From positions 115,779-179,778 of the forward strand of contig JAFDXX010000012.1 in NCBI GenBank assembly GCA_018267705.1: a DNA stretch of 64,000 nucleotides, in the 5' to 3' direction. Source of the DNA: Bacteroidota bacterium. GTDB lineage: Bacteria; Bacteroidota; Bacteroidia; Chitinophagales; Chitinophagaceae. Position 1 is the stretch's first letter, and the number at the start of each line of letters is the position of its first letter. Positions 45,270 through 54,185 of the stretch are shown piece after piece. Below the pieces are notes generated by a model that was given only the letters and a program-made list of their open reading frames with translations, had not been told where the DNA came from and ran no database searches. The translations under genes and the position numbers were made by a program.

Positions 45270-47198
45270 TCAATTTACTATTGAAACTTTTACTTCTTCC
45301 TTATGTAAGTTTCTTACTGCATTTATAATTGCAGGTGTATTATAGCCACATTCTTCATATAATTCTTTAGGTGTGCCATGTTCAACAATTCTATCGGGAA
45401 TACCTAATATTTTTACAGTTGCTTTATAATTATTTGCAGCCATAAATTCTAATACTGCAGTTCCAAAGCCACCAACAACAGTTCCGTCTTCAACCGTAAT
45501 TATTTTTTCATACTTACAAAATACTTCATGTAATAATGCTTCATCAATTGGTTTTACAAAACGCATATCGTAGTGTGCAGGGTTAATGTGTTCTGTTTTT
45601 AACTCACGAATAGCGGCTTGCACAAAATTTCCGGGATGACCTAATGAAAGAATAGCAATATCATTTCCATCTTTTAATTTTCTTCCTGTGCCAATTTGTA
45701 TTTCTTCAAATTTAGTTTTCCATTCAGGCATTACACCCTCGCCTCTCGGATAACGAATTACAAAAGGATATTTTATAGCATCTAATTGTGCAGTATACAT
45801 TAAATTTCTTAACTCGCCTTCATTCATTGGAGAAGCAATAATCATATTAGGAATGCAACGGAAATATGCAATATCATAACAGCCATGATGTGTTGGTCCA
45901 TCATCTCCCACTAAACCGGCACGGTCTAAACAAAATACAACCGGTAGTTTTTGAATGGCAACATCATGCACCACCTGATCGTAAGCTCTTTGCATAAAAG
46001 AGGAGTATATATTACAAAAAACTTTCATGCCTTGTGTGGTTAAACCGGCACTAACTGTTACAGCATGTTGTTCGGCAATACCTACATCTATTGCTCTGTG
46101 AGGCATTGCTTTCATCATAATATTTAATGAAGAACCAGATGGCATTGCCGGAGTAATGCCGAATATTTTTTCATTTTTTTCTGCGAGTTCTAAAATCGTA
46201 TGTCCAAATACATCTTGATATTTTGGTGGTTGCGGAACATCAAATTTTTTCTTATAAATTTCTCCGCTTACTTTATCAAATAAACCGGGTGCATGCCATT
46301 TGGTTTGGTCTTTCTCTGCTAATGCATATCCTTTTCCTTTGGTAGTAATAATATGTAATAATTTAGGGCCCGGTATATTTTTCAAGTCTTGCAACGTATC
46401 AACTAATTTTGTAATATTATGACCATCAATAGGGCCGAAATATCTAAAATTTAATGCTTCAAACAAATTACTGCTTTTGCTTACCATACCTTTTACGCTT
46501 GCTTCAAGTTTAGAAGCCATATCACGAGTAAAAGTTTTCCCTACGGGTAATTTTCCTAATAATTTCCAAACATCATCTCTTACTTTATTATAAGTAGGTG
46601 ATGTAGTGATATCTGTTAAATATTCTTTTAATGCACCAACATTGGGGTCAATACCAATTCCATTATCATTTAATATTACCAACAAATCTGTATCAGCAAC
46701 GCCTGCATGATTCATTGCTTCAAAAGCCATTCCGGCCGTCATGCTTCCATCTCCAATAATGGCAACACTTTTTCTGTTTTCATTTTTATATTTTGCAGCT
46801 ATTGCCATACCTAATGCTGCCGAAATAGAGGTTGAAGAATGCCCTACCCCAAAAGTATCGTACTCGCTTTCGCTGCGTTTAGGAAACCCACTTAAGCCTT
46901 TATATTTTCTGTTGGTAATAAAACTATCTCTACGTCCCGTAAGAATTTTATGTCCGTATGCTTGATGCCCTACATCCCAAACCAATTGATCGTAAGGTGT
47001 ATTATATATGTAATGCAATGCTACTGTTAATTCTACCACACCAAGGCTTGCAGCAAAATGACCCCCATAAACACTTACTACATCAATAATATATTGCCTT
47101 AATTCATCGCAAACTTTATGTAAATCTGCTTTGTCAATTTTTTTTAAATCGTTAGGGTTGTTTAGTGTAGCCAATAATTTTCCAGGTAAAATTTCCAT
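45270..47198 (-). CDS. dxs: 1-deoxy-D-xylulose-5-phosphate synthase
   Basis: This 642-aa transketolase-like enzyme has YIYNTPYDQLVWDVGHQAYGHK, the thiamine-diphosphate site IGDGSMTAGMAFEAMNHAG with DNGIGIDPNVGAL, HAPGLFD, DVGIAEQHAVTVSAGL and DRAGLVGDDGPTHHG. It condenses pyruvate and glyceraldehyde 3-phosphate in the first step of the MEP isoprenoid pathway. It supplies precursors for menaquinone and undecaprenyl phosphate. No other MEP gene is nearby. An exact -7 box lies 21 nt upstream. Confidence 0.97.
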   Translation of the reverse strand: MEILPGKLLATLNNPNDLKKIDKADLHKVCDELRQYIIDVVSVYGGHFAASLGVVELTVALHYIYNTPYDQLVWDVGHQAYGHKILTGRRDSFITNRKYKGLSGFPKRSESEYDTFGVGHSSTSISAALGMAIAAKYKNENRKSVAIIGDGSMTAGMAFEAMNHAGVADTDLLVILNDNGIGIDPNVGALKEYLTDITTSPTYNKVRDDVWKLLGKLPVGKTFTRDMASKLEASVKGMVSKSSNLFEALNFRYFGPIDGHNITKLVDTLQDLKNIPGPKLLHIITTKGKGYALAEKDQTKWHAPGLFDKVSGEIYKKKFDVPQPPKYQDVFGHTILELAEKNEKIFGITPAMPSGSSLNIMMKAMPHRAIDVGIAEQHAVTVSAGLTTQGMKVFCNIYSSFMQRAYDQVVHDVAIQKLPVVFCLDRAGLVGDDGPTHHGCYDIAYFRCIPNMIIASPMNEGELRNLMYTAQLDAIKYPFVIRYPRGEGVMPEWKTKFEEIQIGTGRKLKDGNDIAILSLGHPGNFVQAAIRELKTEHINPAHYDMRFVKPIDEALLHEVFCKYEKIITVEDGTVVGGFGTAVLEFMAANNYKATVKILGIPDRIVEHGTPKELYEECGYNTPAIINAVRNLHKEEVKVSIVN

Positions 47199-47218
47199 TT
47201 AGACTGTTTTAAACGGCT

Positions 47219-47226
47219 CAAAAATA
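47219..47226 (-). promoter_or_regulatory. Candidate -7 promoter box of dxs
   Basis: Minus-strand TATTTTTG matches TAnnTTTG exactly. The nearest TTG upstream is only 12 nt away. Confidence 0.4.
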
Positions 47227-47359
47227 CTATTTTGCTGCCAAGCATTATTAAATGACTATAAACATAGTAAAAATTGGTTGTTAAAGGAGTTATTTCTCCA
47301 AACAGCAAGTTAATTTACCACTAATCAAATAAAAGCTAAAAAGGGCAATGCTGCTTAAT

Positions 47360-47367
47360 TACATTTG
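47360..47367 (+). promoter_or_regulatory. Candidate -7 promoter box of the LytS-like gene, possibly giving a leaderless message
   Basis: TACATTTG matches TAnnTTTG exactly and ends six bases before the ATG at 47374, so transcription would begin about at the start codon. No -33 TTG is visible. Confidence 0.33.
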
Positions 47368-47373
47368 TTAAAC

Positions 47374-48417
47374 ATGAGAAAAAAAATTTCTACTTATTGG
47401 TTGTGCCAGTTAGCGGGTTGGTTGTTTTACGCCCTAACCATGGTTTTCTTTTCTTACATTTTTGTAAAATTCAATGCACTTTTTTTAAAAAGAATAGCAC
47501 TGTTTGTAATATTAGGATTTTTGTTTACACATTTACTGCGTGTAATTATTAAAAAAAGCAAATTAGTACCACCCTTAAGTCAAAATAAATTTTTTACTGT
47601 TTTTTTAATTGTACTACTCACCTGTATTTCCTGTAGTTTGTTAAGCAGTTATTTAATTCAATGGTTAGGTTTATTTGATCCTGCCTATAAAGGAACTATT
47701 TCACAAAGATTTTTATTAAGTTTAATAAGTGATGCTCCTATCATAATTTTATGGGTATGTATTTATTATATATGGCATTATATTGTAAGTGACAGAAAAA
47801 GAACAATTGATAATATACGCTTAGAAAGTTTAGTGAAAGAATTAGAATTAAAAACCATTAAATCTCATATTAATCCGCATTTTATTTTTAATGCATTAAA
47901 TAGTATTAGAGCTTTAGTGGATGAAGATCCACAACGTGCCAGAACCGCTATTACAGAACTAAGTAATATTTTGAGAAGTAGTATGCAGGCTGAAAAATTA
48001 GAAACCGTACCATTTGAAAGAGAATTAAATATTGTAAAAGATTATTTAGCATTAGAACATATTAGATTTGAAGATAGACTTAATGTTGAATATACCATTG
48101 ATGAAGAAACTTTAGATATACATATACCGCCAATGATGTTGCAAACCTTAGTTGAAAACGCCATTAAACACGGTATTAGTAAAATAAAAGATGGTGGGTT
48201 TATAAAAATTATTGCAACTCTAAAAGAAAATAACTTTGAATTAATAATTGAAAATACCGGACAATTAAGCAATAACGCAAACGGAGATGGATTTGGAATA
48301 GCAAGCACACACAATAGATTAAATATTTTGTACGGAAATAATGCAAACTTTGAATTAAAACAATTAAGAGATACAACTGTTCAGGCAAAAATTATTATTC
48401 CCATAAACAATAAATAA
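47374..48417 (+). CDS. LytS/YehU-type sensor histidine kinase
   Basis: The ATG at 47374 gives 347 aa. Four N-terminal membrane segments form the sensor part (WLCQLAGWLFYALTMVFFSYIFV and others, to about residue 145). The His_kinase domain has the phospho-acceptor in TIKSHINPHFIFNALNSIRALV, then PPMMLQTLVENAIKHGI (N box) and DGFGIASTHNRLNILYG (G box). There is no separate extracellular sensor domain. It pairs with the LytTR regulator 11 nt downstream; the signal is unknown. Confidence 0.94.
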   Translation: MRKKISTYWLCQLAGWLFYALTMVFFSYIFVKFNALFLKRIALFVILGFLFTHLLRVIIKKSKLVPPLSQNKFFTVFLIVLLTCISCSLLSSYLIQWLGLFDPAYKGTISQRFLLSLISDAPIIILWVCIYYIWHYIVSDRKRTIDNIRLESLVKELELKTIKSHINPHFIFNALNSIRALVDEDPQRARTAITELSNILRSSMQAEKLETVPFERELNIVKDYLALEHIRFEDRLNVEYTIDEETLDIHIPPMMLQTLVENAIKHGISKIKDGGFIKIIATLKENNFELIIENTGQLSNNANGDGFGIASTHNRLNILYGNNANFELKQLRDTTVQAKIIIPINNK

Positions 48418-48428
48418 TAAAAATAAAT

Positions 48429-49160
48429 ATGTCTATTAAAGCTATTATTATTGATGATGAAAGGCTTGCCCGTAATGAGTTAAAAAAATTATTGCAAGAG
48501 CATGCCGATATTGAAATAGTTGAAGAAGCCGCTAATGTTGATGAAGGCATTGAAAAAATTGAAACCTACAACCCAGAATTAATATTTTTAGATATTCAAA
48601 TGCCCGGTAAAACCGGTTTTGATTTATTGGCAGAAGTTGAAAAAGCCCCCAAAGTAATTTTTACAACTGCTTACGACGAATATGCCATTAAAGCTTTTGA
48701 AGTAAATGCTTTTGATTATTTATTAAAACCTATTGAGCCCAAACGTTTAGCAGATGCCATTATTAAATTAAAATACGAATTAGAAAAAGAAAAAGCCGGA
48801 TTAAACGGTGCTAACAGAGGTCCACTTACAGAAAACGATCAAGTATTTGTTAAAGACGGAGAACGTTGCTGGTTTGTAAAACTACATGAAATAAGATTGT
48901 TTGAAAGTGTAGGCAACTATGCCAAAGTTTTCTTTGCCGGCAACAAACCACTTATATTAAAATCTTTAAACTCATTAGAAGAGAGGTTAGATACTAAAAT
49001 GTTTTTTAGAGCCAACCGAAAGCACATTATTAATTTAAGATGGATTGAAAGAATTGAACCTTATTTTAATGGAGGTTTATTAGTAGAATTAAAAGGTGGT
49101 GAAAAAATTGAAGTAAGCCGTAGGCAAACCGTTAAGTTTAAAGAAATGATGAGTTTGTAA
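48429..49160 (+). CDS. LytTR-family response regulator
   Basis: This 243-aa protein has a receiver domain (about 1-120) with acidic pocket IIIDDERLARNELKK, phospho-acceptor LIFLDIQMPGKTG, and FTTAYDEYAIKAFEVNAFDYLLKPI. A C-terminal LytTR DNA-binding domain follows (FESVGNYAKVFFAG, FFRANRKHIINLRWIERIEPYFNGG). It is the partner of the adjacent LytS-like kinase, forming a two-gene operon. Targets are unknown; direct repeats typical of LytTR sites were not found nearby. Confidence 0.96.
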   Translation: MSIKAIIIDDERLARNELKKLLQEHADIEIVEEAANVDEGIEKIETYNPELIFLDIQMPGKTGFDLLAEVEKAPKVIFTTAYDEYAIKAFEVNAFDYLLKPIEPKRLADAIIKLKYELEKEKAGLNGANRGPLTENDQVFVKDGERCWFVKLHEIRLFESVGNYAKVFFAGNKPLILKSLNSLEERLDTKMFFRANRKHIINLRWIERIEPYFNGGLLVELKGGEKIEVSRRQTVKFKEMMSL

Positions 49161-49312
49161 CCACAATATTCTTTTTGCTTGTTCAAAGCTAATTATACAG
49201 AACTAAGCCTTGTACATTTAATAATGCTACAATCGTTCAACATTCTTTAAAAGTTGGGTAATGCATAAAAAATAGAGCAATAAATAAATAATTAATTAAT
49301 TAAACCAACCAC

Positions 49313-50599
49313 ATGAAAAAAATACTTATTCTAACTTCAGTTTTTTGTGTTCTTACCTTTCTATTGCAAGCACAAGATATTAATAAAATAATTAATGCGA
49401 AAGAAGTAGAAAAAATTGAAAAAGTTTTATCAAGCAATGAAATGCGTGGTAGAAAAACTTTTACACCCGATATAGACAGAGCAGCAGATTTTATTGCAAG
49501 TGAATTTAAAAAAACAGGATTACATTACTGGACTGGGTTAAACAGTTATAAGCAAGATTTTTTCATGCTTGAATCTACAAACACAAATACAGCCGCAACT
49601 GTAGACGGACAAAATATTGCAGATAGTTTAATTGCCGTAGTATCATTCCAACCAAAAGTTTCTCTTACAGAAAAAAATACTGAAGTATTAGTTATCACTT
49701 CTTCAGATGATTTTAGAAAAAAATATGTAGAAGCAATTTCAAGTAAAAAAAATTTATTGGTATTAGTAGATGCAGCCTTCAGCTCCTTTGCCAAAAGATT
49801 AAAAGGCAGGCCACAATCAAAATTTGAACAACCGGAAAATAGTATTGTGTTTGTATTTGGTATTTCAAAAGCAACACATTTTTCTATTGAGCTAACTAAC
49901 AACATTAATAAAAAATCTTTAACCAATGTTGTTGGTATTCTTCCCGGAAAATCAAAACCAAATGAATATGTAATCTTCTCTGGCCACTACGATCATTTAG
50001 GCATAGGCAAACCCGTTAATGGAGACTCTATTTATAACGGAGCAAATGATGATGCTGCCGGAACTACTGCTGTTATTATGTTAGCCAAATATTATAAAAA
50101 ATTAAATAATAATGAACGCACTTTAATTTTTGCAACATTTACAGCCGAAGAAATTGGAGGTTTTGGTGCTCAACACTTTTCAAAACAATTTCATCCCGAG
50201 CAAGTAATGGCAATGTTTAATATTGAAATGATTGGCACAGAAAGTAAATGGGGAAAAAACTCTGCATACATTACCGGTTATGAAAAAACAGATATGGGAA
50301 AAATTTTACAAAGCAATTTAGAAGGTAGTGGTTTTACTTTTTATCCTGACCCATATACCACACAAAATTTATTTTATAGAAGCGATAATGCAACACTTGC
50401 AAGATTAGGTGTACCGGCACATACTATTTCAACATCTAAAATGGATAATGAACCTAACTATCATAAAGTAAGTGATGAAATTGAAACATTAGATATGAAT
50501 AATATGGCTGAAATTATTAAATCTATTGCCATTAGTGCCCAAGGAATTATTAGTGGAAAACAAACTCCTACAAGAGTAGATACAAAAAGTTTAAGATAA
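49313..50599 (+). CDS. Exported M28-family aminopeptidase
   Basis: This 428-aa protein has a signal peptide (MKKILILTSVFCVLTFLLQAQ). The M28 domain holds Zn ligands in FSGHYDHLGIG, GANDDAAGTTAVI, TFTAEEIGGFGA, NIEMIGT (Glu in place of the usual Asp, as allowed) and NYHKVSDEIET. It is the second M28 peptidase in the window and is not a recent duplicate of the first, being shorter and different in its insert. It likely removes N-terminal residues from peptides outside the cytosol. Confidence 0.93.
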   Translation: MKKILILTSVFCVLTFLLQAQDINKIINAKEVEKIEKVLSSNEMRGRKTFTPDIDRAADFIASEFKKTGLHYWTGLNSYKQDFFMLESTNTNTAATVDGQNIADSLIAVVSFQPKVSLTEKNTEVLVITSSDDFRKKYVEAISSKKNLLVLVDAAFSSFAKRLKGRPQSKFEQPENSIVFVFGISKATHFSIELTNNINKKSLTNVVGILPGKSKPNEYVIFSGHYDHLGIGKPVNGDSIYNGANDDAAGTTAVIMLAKYYKKLNNNERTLIFATFTAEEIGGFGAQHFSKQFHPEQVMAMFNIEMIGTESKWGKNSAYITGYEKTDMGKILQSNLEGSGFTFYPDPYTTQNLFYRSDNATLARLGVPAHTISTSKMDNEPNYHKVSDEIETLDMNNMAEIIKSIAISAQGIISGKQTPTRVDTKSLR

Positions 50600-50620
50600 A
50601 TATTATTTGAAAAGATAGTT

Positions 50621-52441
50621 TTATTTTACCTCTTGCATATCAACTAATTTTTTATAAATACCGTTGTATGTAAGTAACTCATCATGCGTACCACGTTCTA
50701 CAATTTCACCTTTTTGTAAAACAATAATTTCATCAGCATGCCGTATAGTTGAAAGCCTGTGTGCAATTACAATACTAGTGCGGTTTTGCATCATATTATT
50801 AATAGCATCTTGTACTAATTTTTCGCTTTCGGTATCTAAAGATGAAGTTGCTTCATCTAAAATTAATATAGGTGGGTTTTTTAATACGGCACGTGCAATA
50901 GTTAAGCGTTGTCTTTCACCGCCGCTTAATTTAGTTCCTCTATCGCCAATATTCGTATTATATCCTTCTTCTTTATGTATAATGTAATTATGTGCATTAG
51001 CAATTTTTGCAGCTTCTTCAATTTGTTGTTGCGTTGCATTAATACTTCCTAAAGCAATATTGGCTGCAATAGTATCATTAAACAAAATAGGCTCTTGCGT
51101 TACAATGCCCATAAGGTTTCTAACACTTTGTAAAGAATAATTTTTTATGTTGATTCCATCAATCAATAACTCTCCGCCCGAAACATCATGAAAGCGAGGA
51201 ATTAAATCCGCCAATGTACTTTTTCCGGCACCACTACTACCAACCAATGCAATTGTTCTTCCTTTTTGAATAGTAAGATTAATATCTTTCAAAATAATTT
51301 TATCATCATAACTAAACGAAACATTTTTAAATTGAATAGATTGATGAAAGGTTTGAATTTGTTTACCACTAATATTTTCATCCACCAAAACAGGTGCGTT
51401 TAAAATTTCTTCTATGCGTTGAATGGCTGCACTACCCTTTTGCATATTATAAAAAGAAGTAGATAAAGATTTTGCAGGATTAATTACTTGTGTAAATAAA
51501 ACTATATATAAAATAAAACCTTCTGCATCTAAGCCTGCTGCATTACCGCCTAAAACAAGTTTACCACCAATCCATAAAACACCGGCCAATACTGTAACAC
51601 CCAAAAATTCGCTTAAAGGAGAAGCAAGATCTCTTCGAATTTGAAGTTTATTTTTAATAACATACAATTGTTTATTAGTTTCCTCAAATTTTTCTTTTAT
51701 TTTTTTTTCGGCATTAAATGCTTTTATCACACGCAATCCACTTAACGTTTCATCTAATATGCTTAATACTTCTCCTAATTTTATGGCAGAAGCATTAGAA
51801 TTTTTTTTCAGGCTACGGCTTATTCTTCCAATAATAAAACCTGTAAGTGGTAAAAACACAAACAGCATTAATGAAAGTTTAGGACTAATGGCAATTAGTA
51901 TAAATAAAATAATTATTAAATTCAAGGGATCTTTTATAAACCCTTCAACAGTACCCACAACCGATATTTCAATTTCAGTTAAATCGTTGGTTACCCGGCT
52001 CATTACATCTCCCTTTTTTTGTTCTGTAAAATAACCTATAGGCAATTGCAGTAACTTATTATAAATGTCTGACCGAAATTTAGTAATAACAGACATTTTC
52101 ATTGGTGATAGAATGTAAAACGATAAATAGTAAAAAAGATTTTTTAAAAAAGTGGATGCGACAATTAAAATACAAATAATGCCCAAAGCTAATATAGGGC
52201 CATCTTTCCCATGCTGCTGAATAAATAAACTTAATTGATAATTTATTTCATCGGTACTAAAAATATTTTTAGGGGGTAGAACAACAATTTTTTCTGGAGA
52301 AAAAATCATCTTCACAAAAAAGGGAACAGCACCAAAAGAAACCAAAGAAAAAACAATTGAAAGCACCGAAAACAATAAATAAAGCCCAATATTAGATTTA
52401 AACGGTTTTAGATAGCGAAATATTCTTGCGTATTTTTTCAT
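50621..52441 (-). CDS. ABC transporter with fused permease and ATPase (MsbA-like)
   Basis: This 606-aa protein has a six-helix exporter domain (about 1-330, starting RIFRYLKPFKSNIGLYLLFSVLSIV). The nucleotide-binding domain has Walker A (VGSSGAGKSTLADLIPRF), Q loop (GIVTQEPILFND), signature (LSGGERQRLTIARA), Walker B with LILDEATSSLD, and the H loop VIAHRLSTI. In Bacteroidota this family includes the lipid A flippase MsbA, but drug or lipid exporters look the same. It is divergent from rbfA. Confidence 0.93.
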   Translation of the reverse strand: MKKYARIFRYLKPFKSNIGLYLLFSVLSIVFSLVSFGAVPFFVKMIFSPEKIVVLPPKNIFSTDEINYQLSLFIQQHGKDGPILALGIICILIVASTFLKNLFYYLSFYILSPMKMSVITKFRSDIYNKLLQLPIGYFTEQKKGDVMSRVTNDLTEIEISVVGTVEGFIKDPLNLIIILFILIAISPKLSLMLFVFLPLTGFIIGRISRSLKKNSNASAIKLGEVLSILDETLSGLRVIKAFNAEKKIKEKFEETNKQLYVIKNKLQIRRDLASPLSEFLGVTVLAGVLWIGGKLVLGGNAAGLDAEGFILYIVLFTQVINPAKSLSTSFYNMQKGSAAIQRIEEILNAPVLVDENISGKQIQTFHQSIQFKNVSFSYDDKIILKDINLTIQKGRTIALVGSSGAGKSTLADLIPRFHDVSGGELLIDGINIKNYSLQSVRNLMGIVTQEPILFNDTIAANIALGSINATQQQIEEAAKIANAHNYIIHKEEGYNTNIGDRGTKLSGGERQRLTIARAVLKNPPILILDEATSSLDTESEKLVQDAINNMMQNRTSIVIAHRLSTIRHADEIIVLQKGEIVERGTHDELLTYNGIYKKLVDMQEVK

Positions 52442-52514
52442 TATATTTATTTAGTGACAGCATTGTTTAACAAATAACGTGCTGCTACTGTTATTACTGC
52501 TAATTTTACAACCG

Positions 52515-52522
52515 CAAAGATA
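52515..52522 (-). promoter_or_regulatory. Candidate -7 promoter box of the MsbA-like gene
   Basis: Minus-strand TATCTTTG matches TAnnTTTG exactly, giving a leader of about 67 nt. It lies seven bases before the divergent rbfA start. No -33 TTG is at the usual distance. Confidence 0.35.
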
Positions 52523-52528
52523 AATTAT

Positions 52529-52894
52529 ATGGTTGAAGGAAAACGTCAAAAACAAGTAGCTGCAGTTTTGCAGGAAGAATTAAATTTTATTTTTAGAAAA
52601 TTAGGGTTGAATATGATTGGAGGCGGAATGGTTTCTATATCGGCTGTTAAAGTAACACCCGATTTGTTAGAAGCCAGAGTTTACCTTAGTTTGTTTAAAA
52701 TAGAACAACCCGAATTTGCCTTAAAATTAATTGATAACAAAGCTTGGGAAATAAAAAAACTATTGGCAGATAAAGTAAAACATCAACTTCGAAGAATACC
52801 TGTAATGCATTATTTTGTTGATGATACATTAGATCATGTGTTTAAAATGGAAGATCTTTTCAAAAAAATTAACGAAGAAAAACAAAACCCATAA
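52529..52894 (+). CDS. rbfA: Ribosome-binding factor A
   Basis: This 121-aa KH-like protein has KRQKQVAAVLQEELNFIFRK at the start, GGGMVSISAVKVTPDLLEARVYLSLF and LRRIPVMHYFVDDTLDHVFKMEDLF, the RbfA pattern. It binds the 30S subunit during late assembly, in the same process as RimM and RsgA elsewhere in the window. It is 21 nt upstream of the FtsX/LolC-like permease gene; this pairing is frequent in Bacteroidota, to my knowledge. Confidence 0.95.
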   Translation: MVEGKRQKQVAAVLQEELNFIFRKLGLNMIGGGMVSISAVKVTPDLLEARVYLSLFKIEQPEFALKLIDNKAWEIKKLLADKVKHQLRRIPVMHYFVDDTLDHVFKMEDLFKKINEEKQNP

Positions 52895-52915
52895 GTGTTT
52901 TAAAATTTAAAATCA

Positions 52916-54121
52916 TTGAATTTACTTTTTGCATGGCGTTATTTTAAATCTAAAAAAACAACTAATGCCATTAACATTATTGCAAGAATAAGTGTAATTG
53001 CCATTGCCGTTGGCACAGCAGCCCTTATTGTTGTACTTAGTGTATTTAATGGATTTGAAGACTTAGTTAAAAATTTATATACTGATTTTTATGCAGACAT
53101 AAAAATTAGCCCATTAAAAGGAAAAACCATTGTTTTAACACCGGAACAAATTACTCAGTTAAAAAATATTAACGGCATATCACAAACAAGTTTGGTTGCA
53201 GAAGAAAAGGCATTATTGGTAAATGGCGAAAACCAAGTAATTGTTTATATAAAAGGTGTTGATAATAACTATACAAATACAAACAATATTACAGCACATA
53301 TTATACGAGGAAAATTTAATTTGGGAAATATTGAAGCACCGCAAATAGTTGTTGGTGCAGGTATTGAAAACGCTGCAGGTTTAGATGTACAAAGAGGTTT
53401 AACGCCTGCCAATATTTATTTGCCCGACAGAAAAGCAAAAAATTTTTTAAACCCCGAAAACCTTACTGCATACACATTACAACCATCCGGAACTTTTTTG
53501 GTGCAGCAAGATTTTGATAATAAATATGTGTTTACCAATTTAGCTTTTGCAAAATTTATGCTTGGCTTAAATGCAAATGAATACACTTCTGCAGATATTA
53601 AAACAAATCAAAACAGCAATACTGTAAAAAAACAAATTCAAAAAATTTTGGGTACTCATTATTTAGTACAAACAAGGTACGAGCAAAACCAAAGTTTATA
53701 CATGGTAATGAATATTGAGAAATGGGTTATTTATGCTATTCTTTCATTAATACTTGTAGTAGCGGCCTTTAATATAATTGGAGCATTAACTATGTTGGTA
53801 ATTGAAAAAGAAAAAGATATTGCAGTATTAAAAGCAATGGGTGCCACCACTAATAAAATTCAAACTATATTTTTATATGAAGGAATTTTATTAGCCGTAA
53901 TTGGCGGAGTAAGCGGAATTATACTTGCTTCCGTAATCTGTTTTTTACAAATACAATTTCATTTAGTAAAACTAAGTGGAGGAAGTTTTATTATAGATTA
54001 TTACCCTGTACAATTAAATATTTTCGATTTTATATTGGTAGCAGTTACTGTTTTAATTATTGCGGCTTTAGCTGCATTTATTCCTGCAAAAAAAGCTGCT
54101 AAGCAAGAGTTCTCCTTATAA
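52916..54121 (+). CDS. FtsX/LolC-like ABC transporter permease
   Basis: This 401-aa protein starts with TTG (NLLFAWRYFKSKKTTNAINIIARIS is the family opening). One N-terminal helix is followed by a periplasmic MacB-type domain (about 45-260) and three C-terminal helices. The FtsX-like core is IGALTMLVIEKEKDIAVLKAMGATTNKIQTIFLYEG. It would export or extract a lipoprotein-like substrate with an ATPase partner of the LolD type, which is not in the window. It follows rbfA and ends before a bidirectional terminator. Confidence 0.92.
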   Translation: MNLLFAWRYFKSKKTTNAINIIARISVIAIAVGTAALIVVLSVFNGFEDLVKNLYTDFYADIKISPLKGKTIVLTPEQITQLKNINGISQTSLVAEEKALLVNGENQVIVYIKGVDNNYTNTNNITAHIIRGKFNLGNIEAPQIVVGAGIENAAGLDVQRGLTPANIYLPDRKAKNFLNPENLTAYTLQPSGTFLVQQDFDNKYVFTNLAFAKFMLGLNANEYTSADIKTNQNSNTVKKQIQKILGTHYLVQTRYEQNQSLYMVMNIEKWVIYAILSLILVVAAFNIIGALTMLVIEKEKDIAVLKAMGATTNKIQTIFLYEGILLAVIGGVSGIILASVICFLQIQFHLVKLSGGSFIIDYYPVQLNIFDFILVAVTVLIIAALAAFIPAKKAAKQEFSL

Positions 54122-54137
54122 AAGTTTATAAAATAAA

Positions 54138-54163
54138 AAAGAGAAGTATTGCTACTTCTCTTT
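54138..54163. terminator. Bidirectional rho-independent terminator
   Basis: A perfect 11-bp stem (aaagagaagta 54138-54148, tacttctcttt 54153-54163) has a 4-nt loop. It is A/T-flanked on both sides: TTTAAAATTC follows on the plus strand and TTTATTT on the minus strand (beyond the stem Ts). It sits between convergent genes and should stop both. Confidence 0.8.
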
Positions 54164-54185
54164 AAAATTCATACATAAAATTTTA

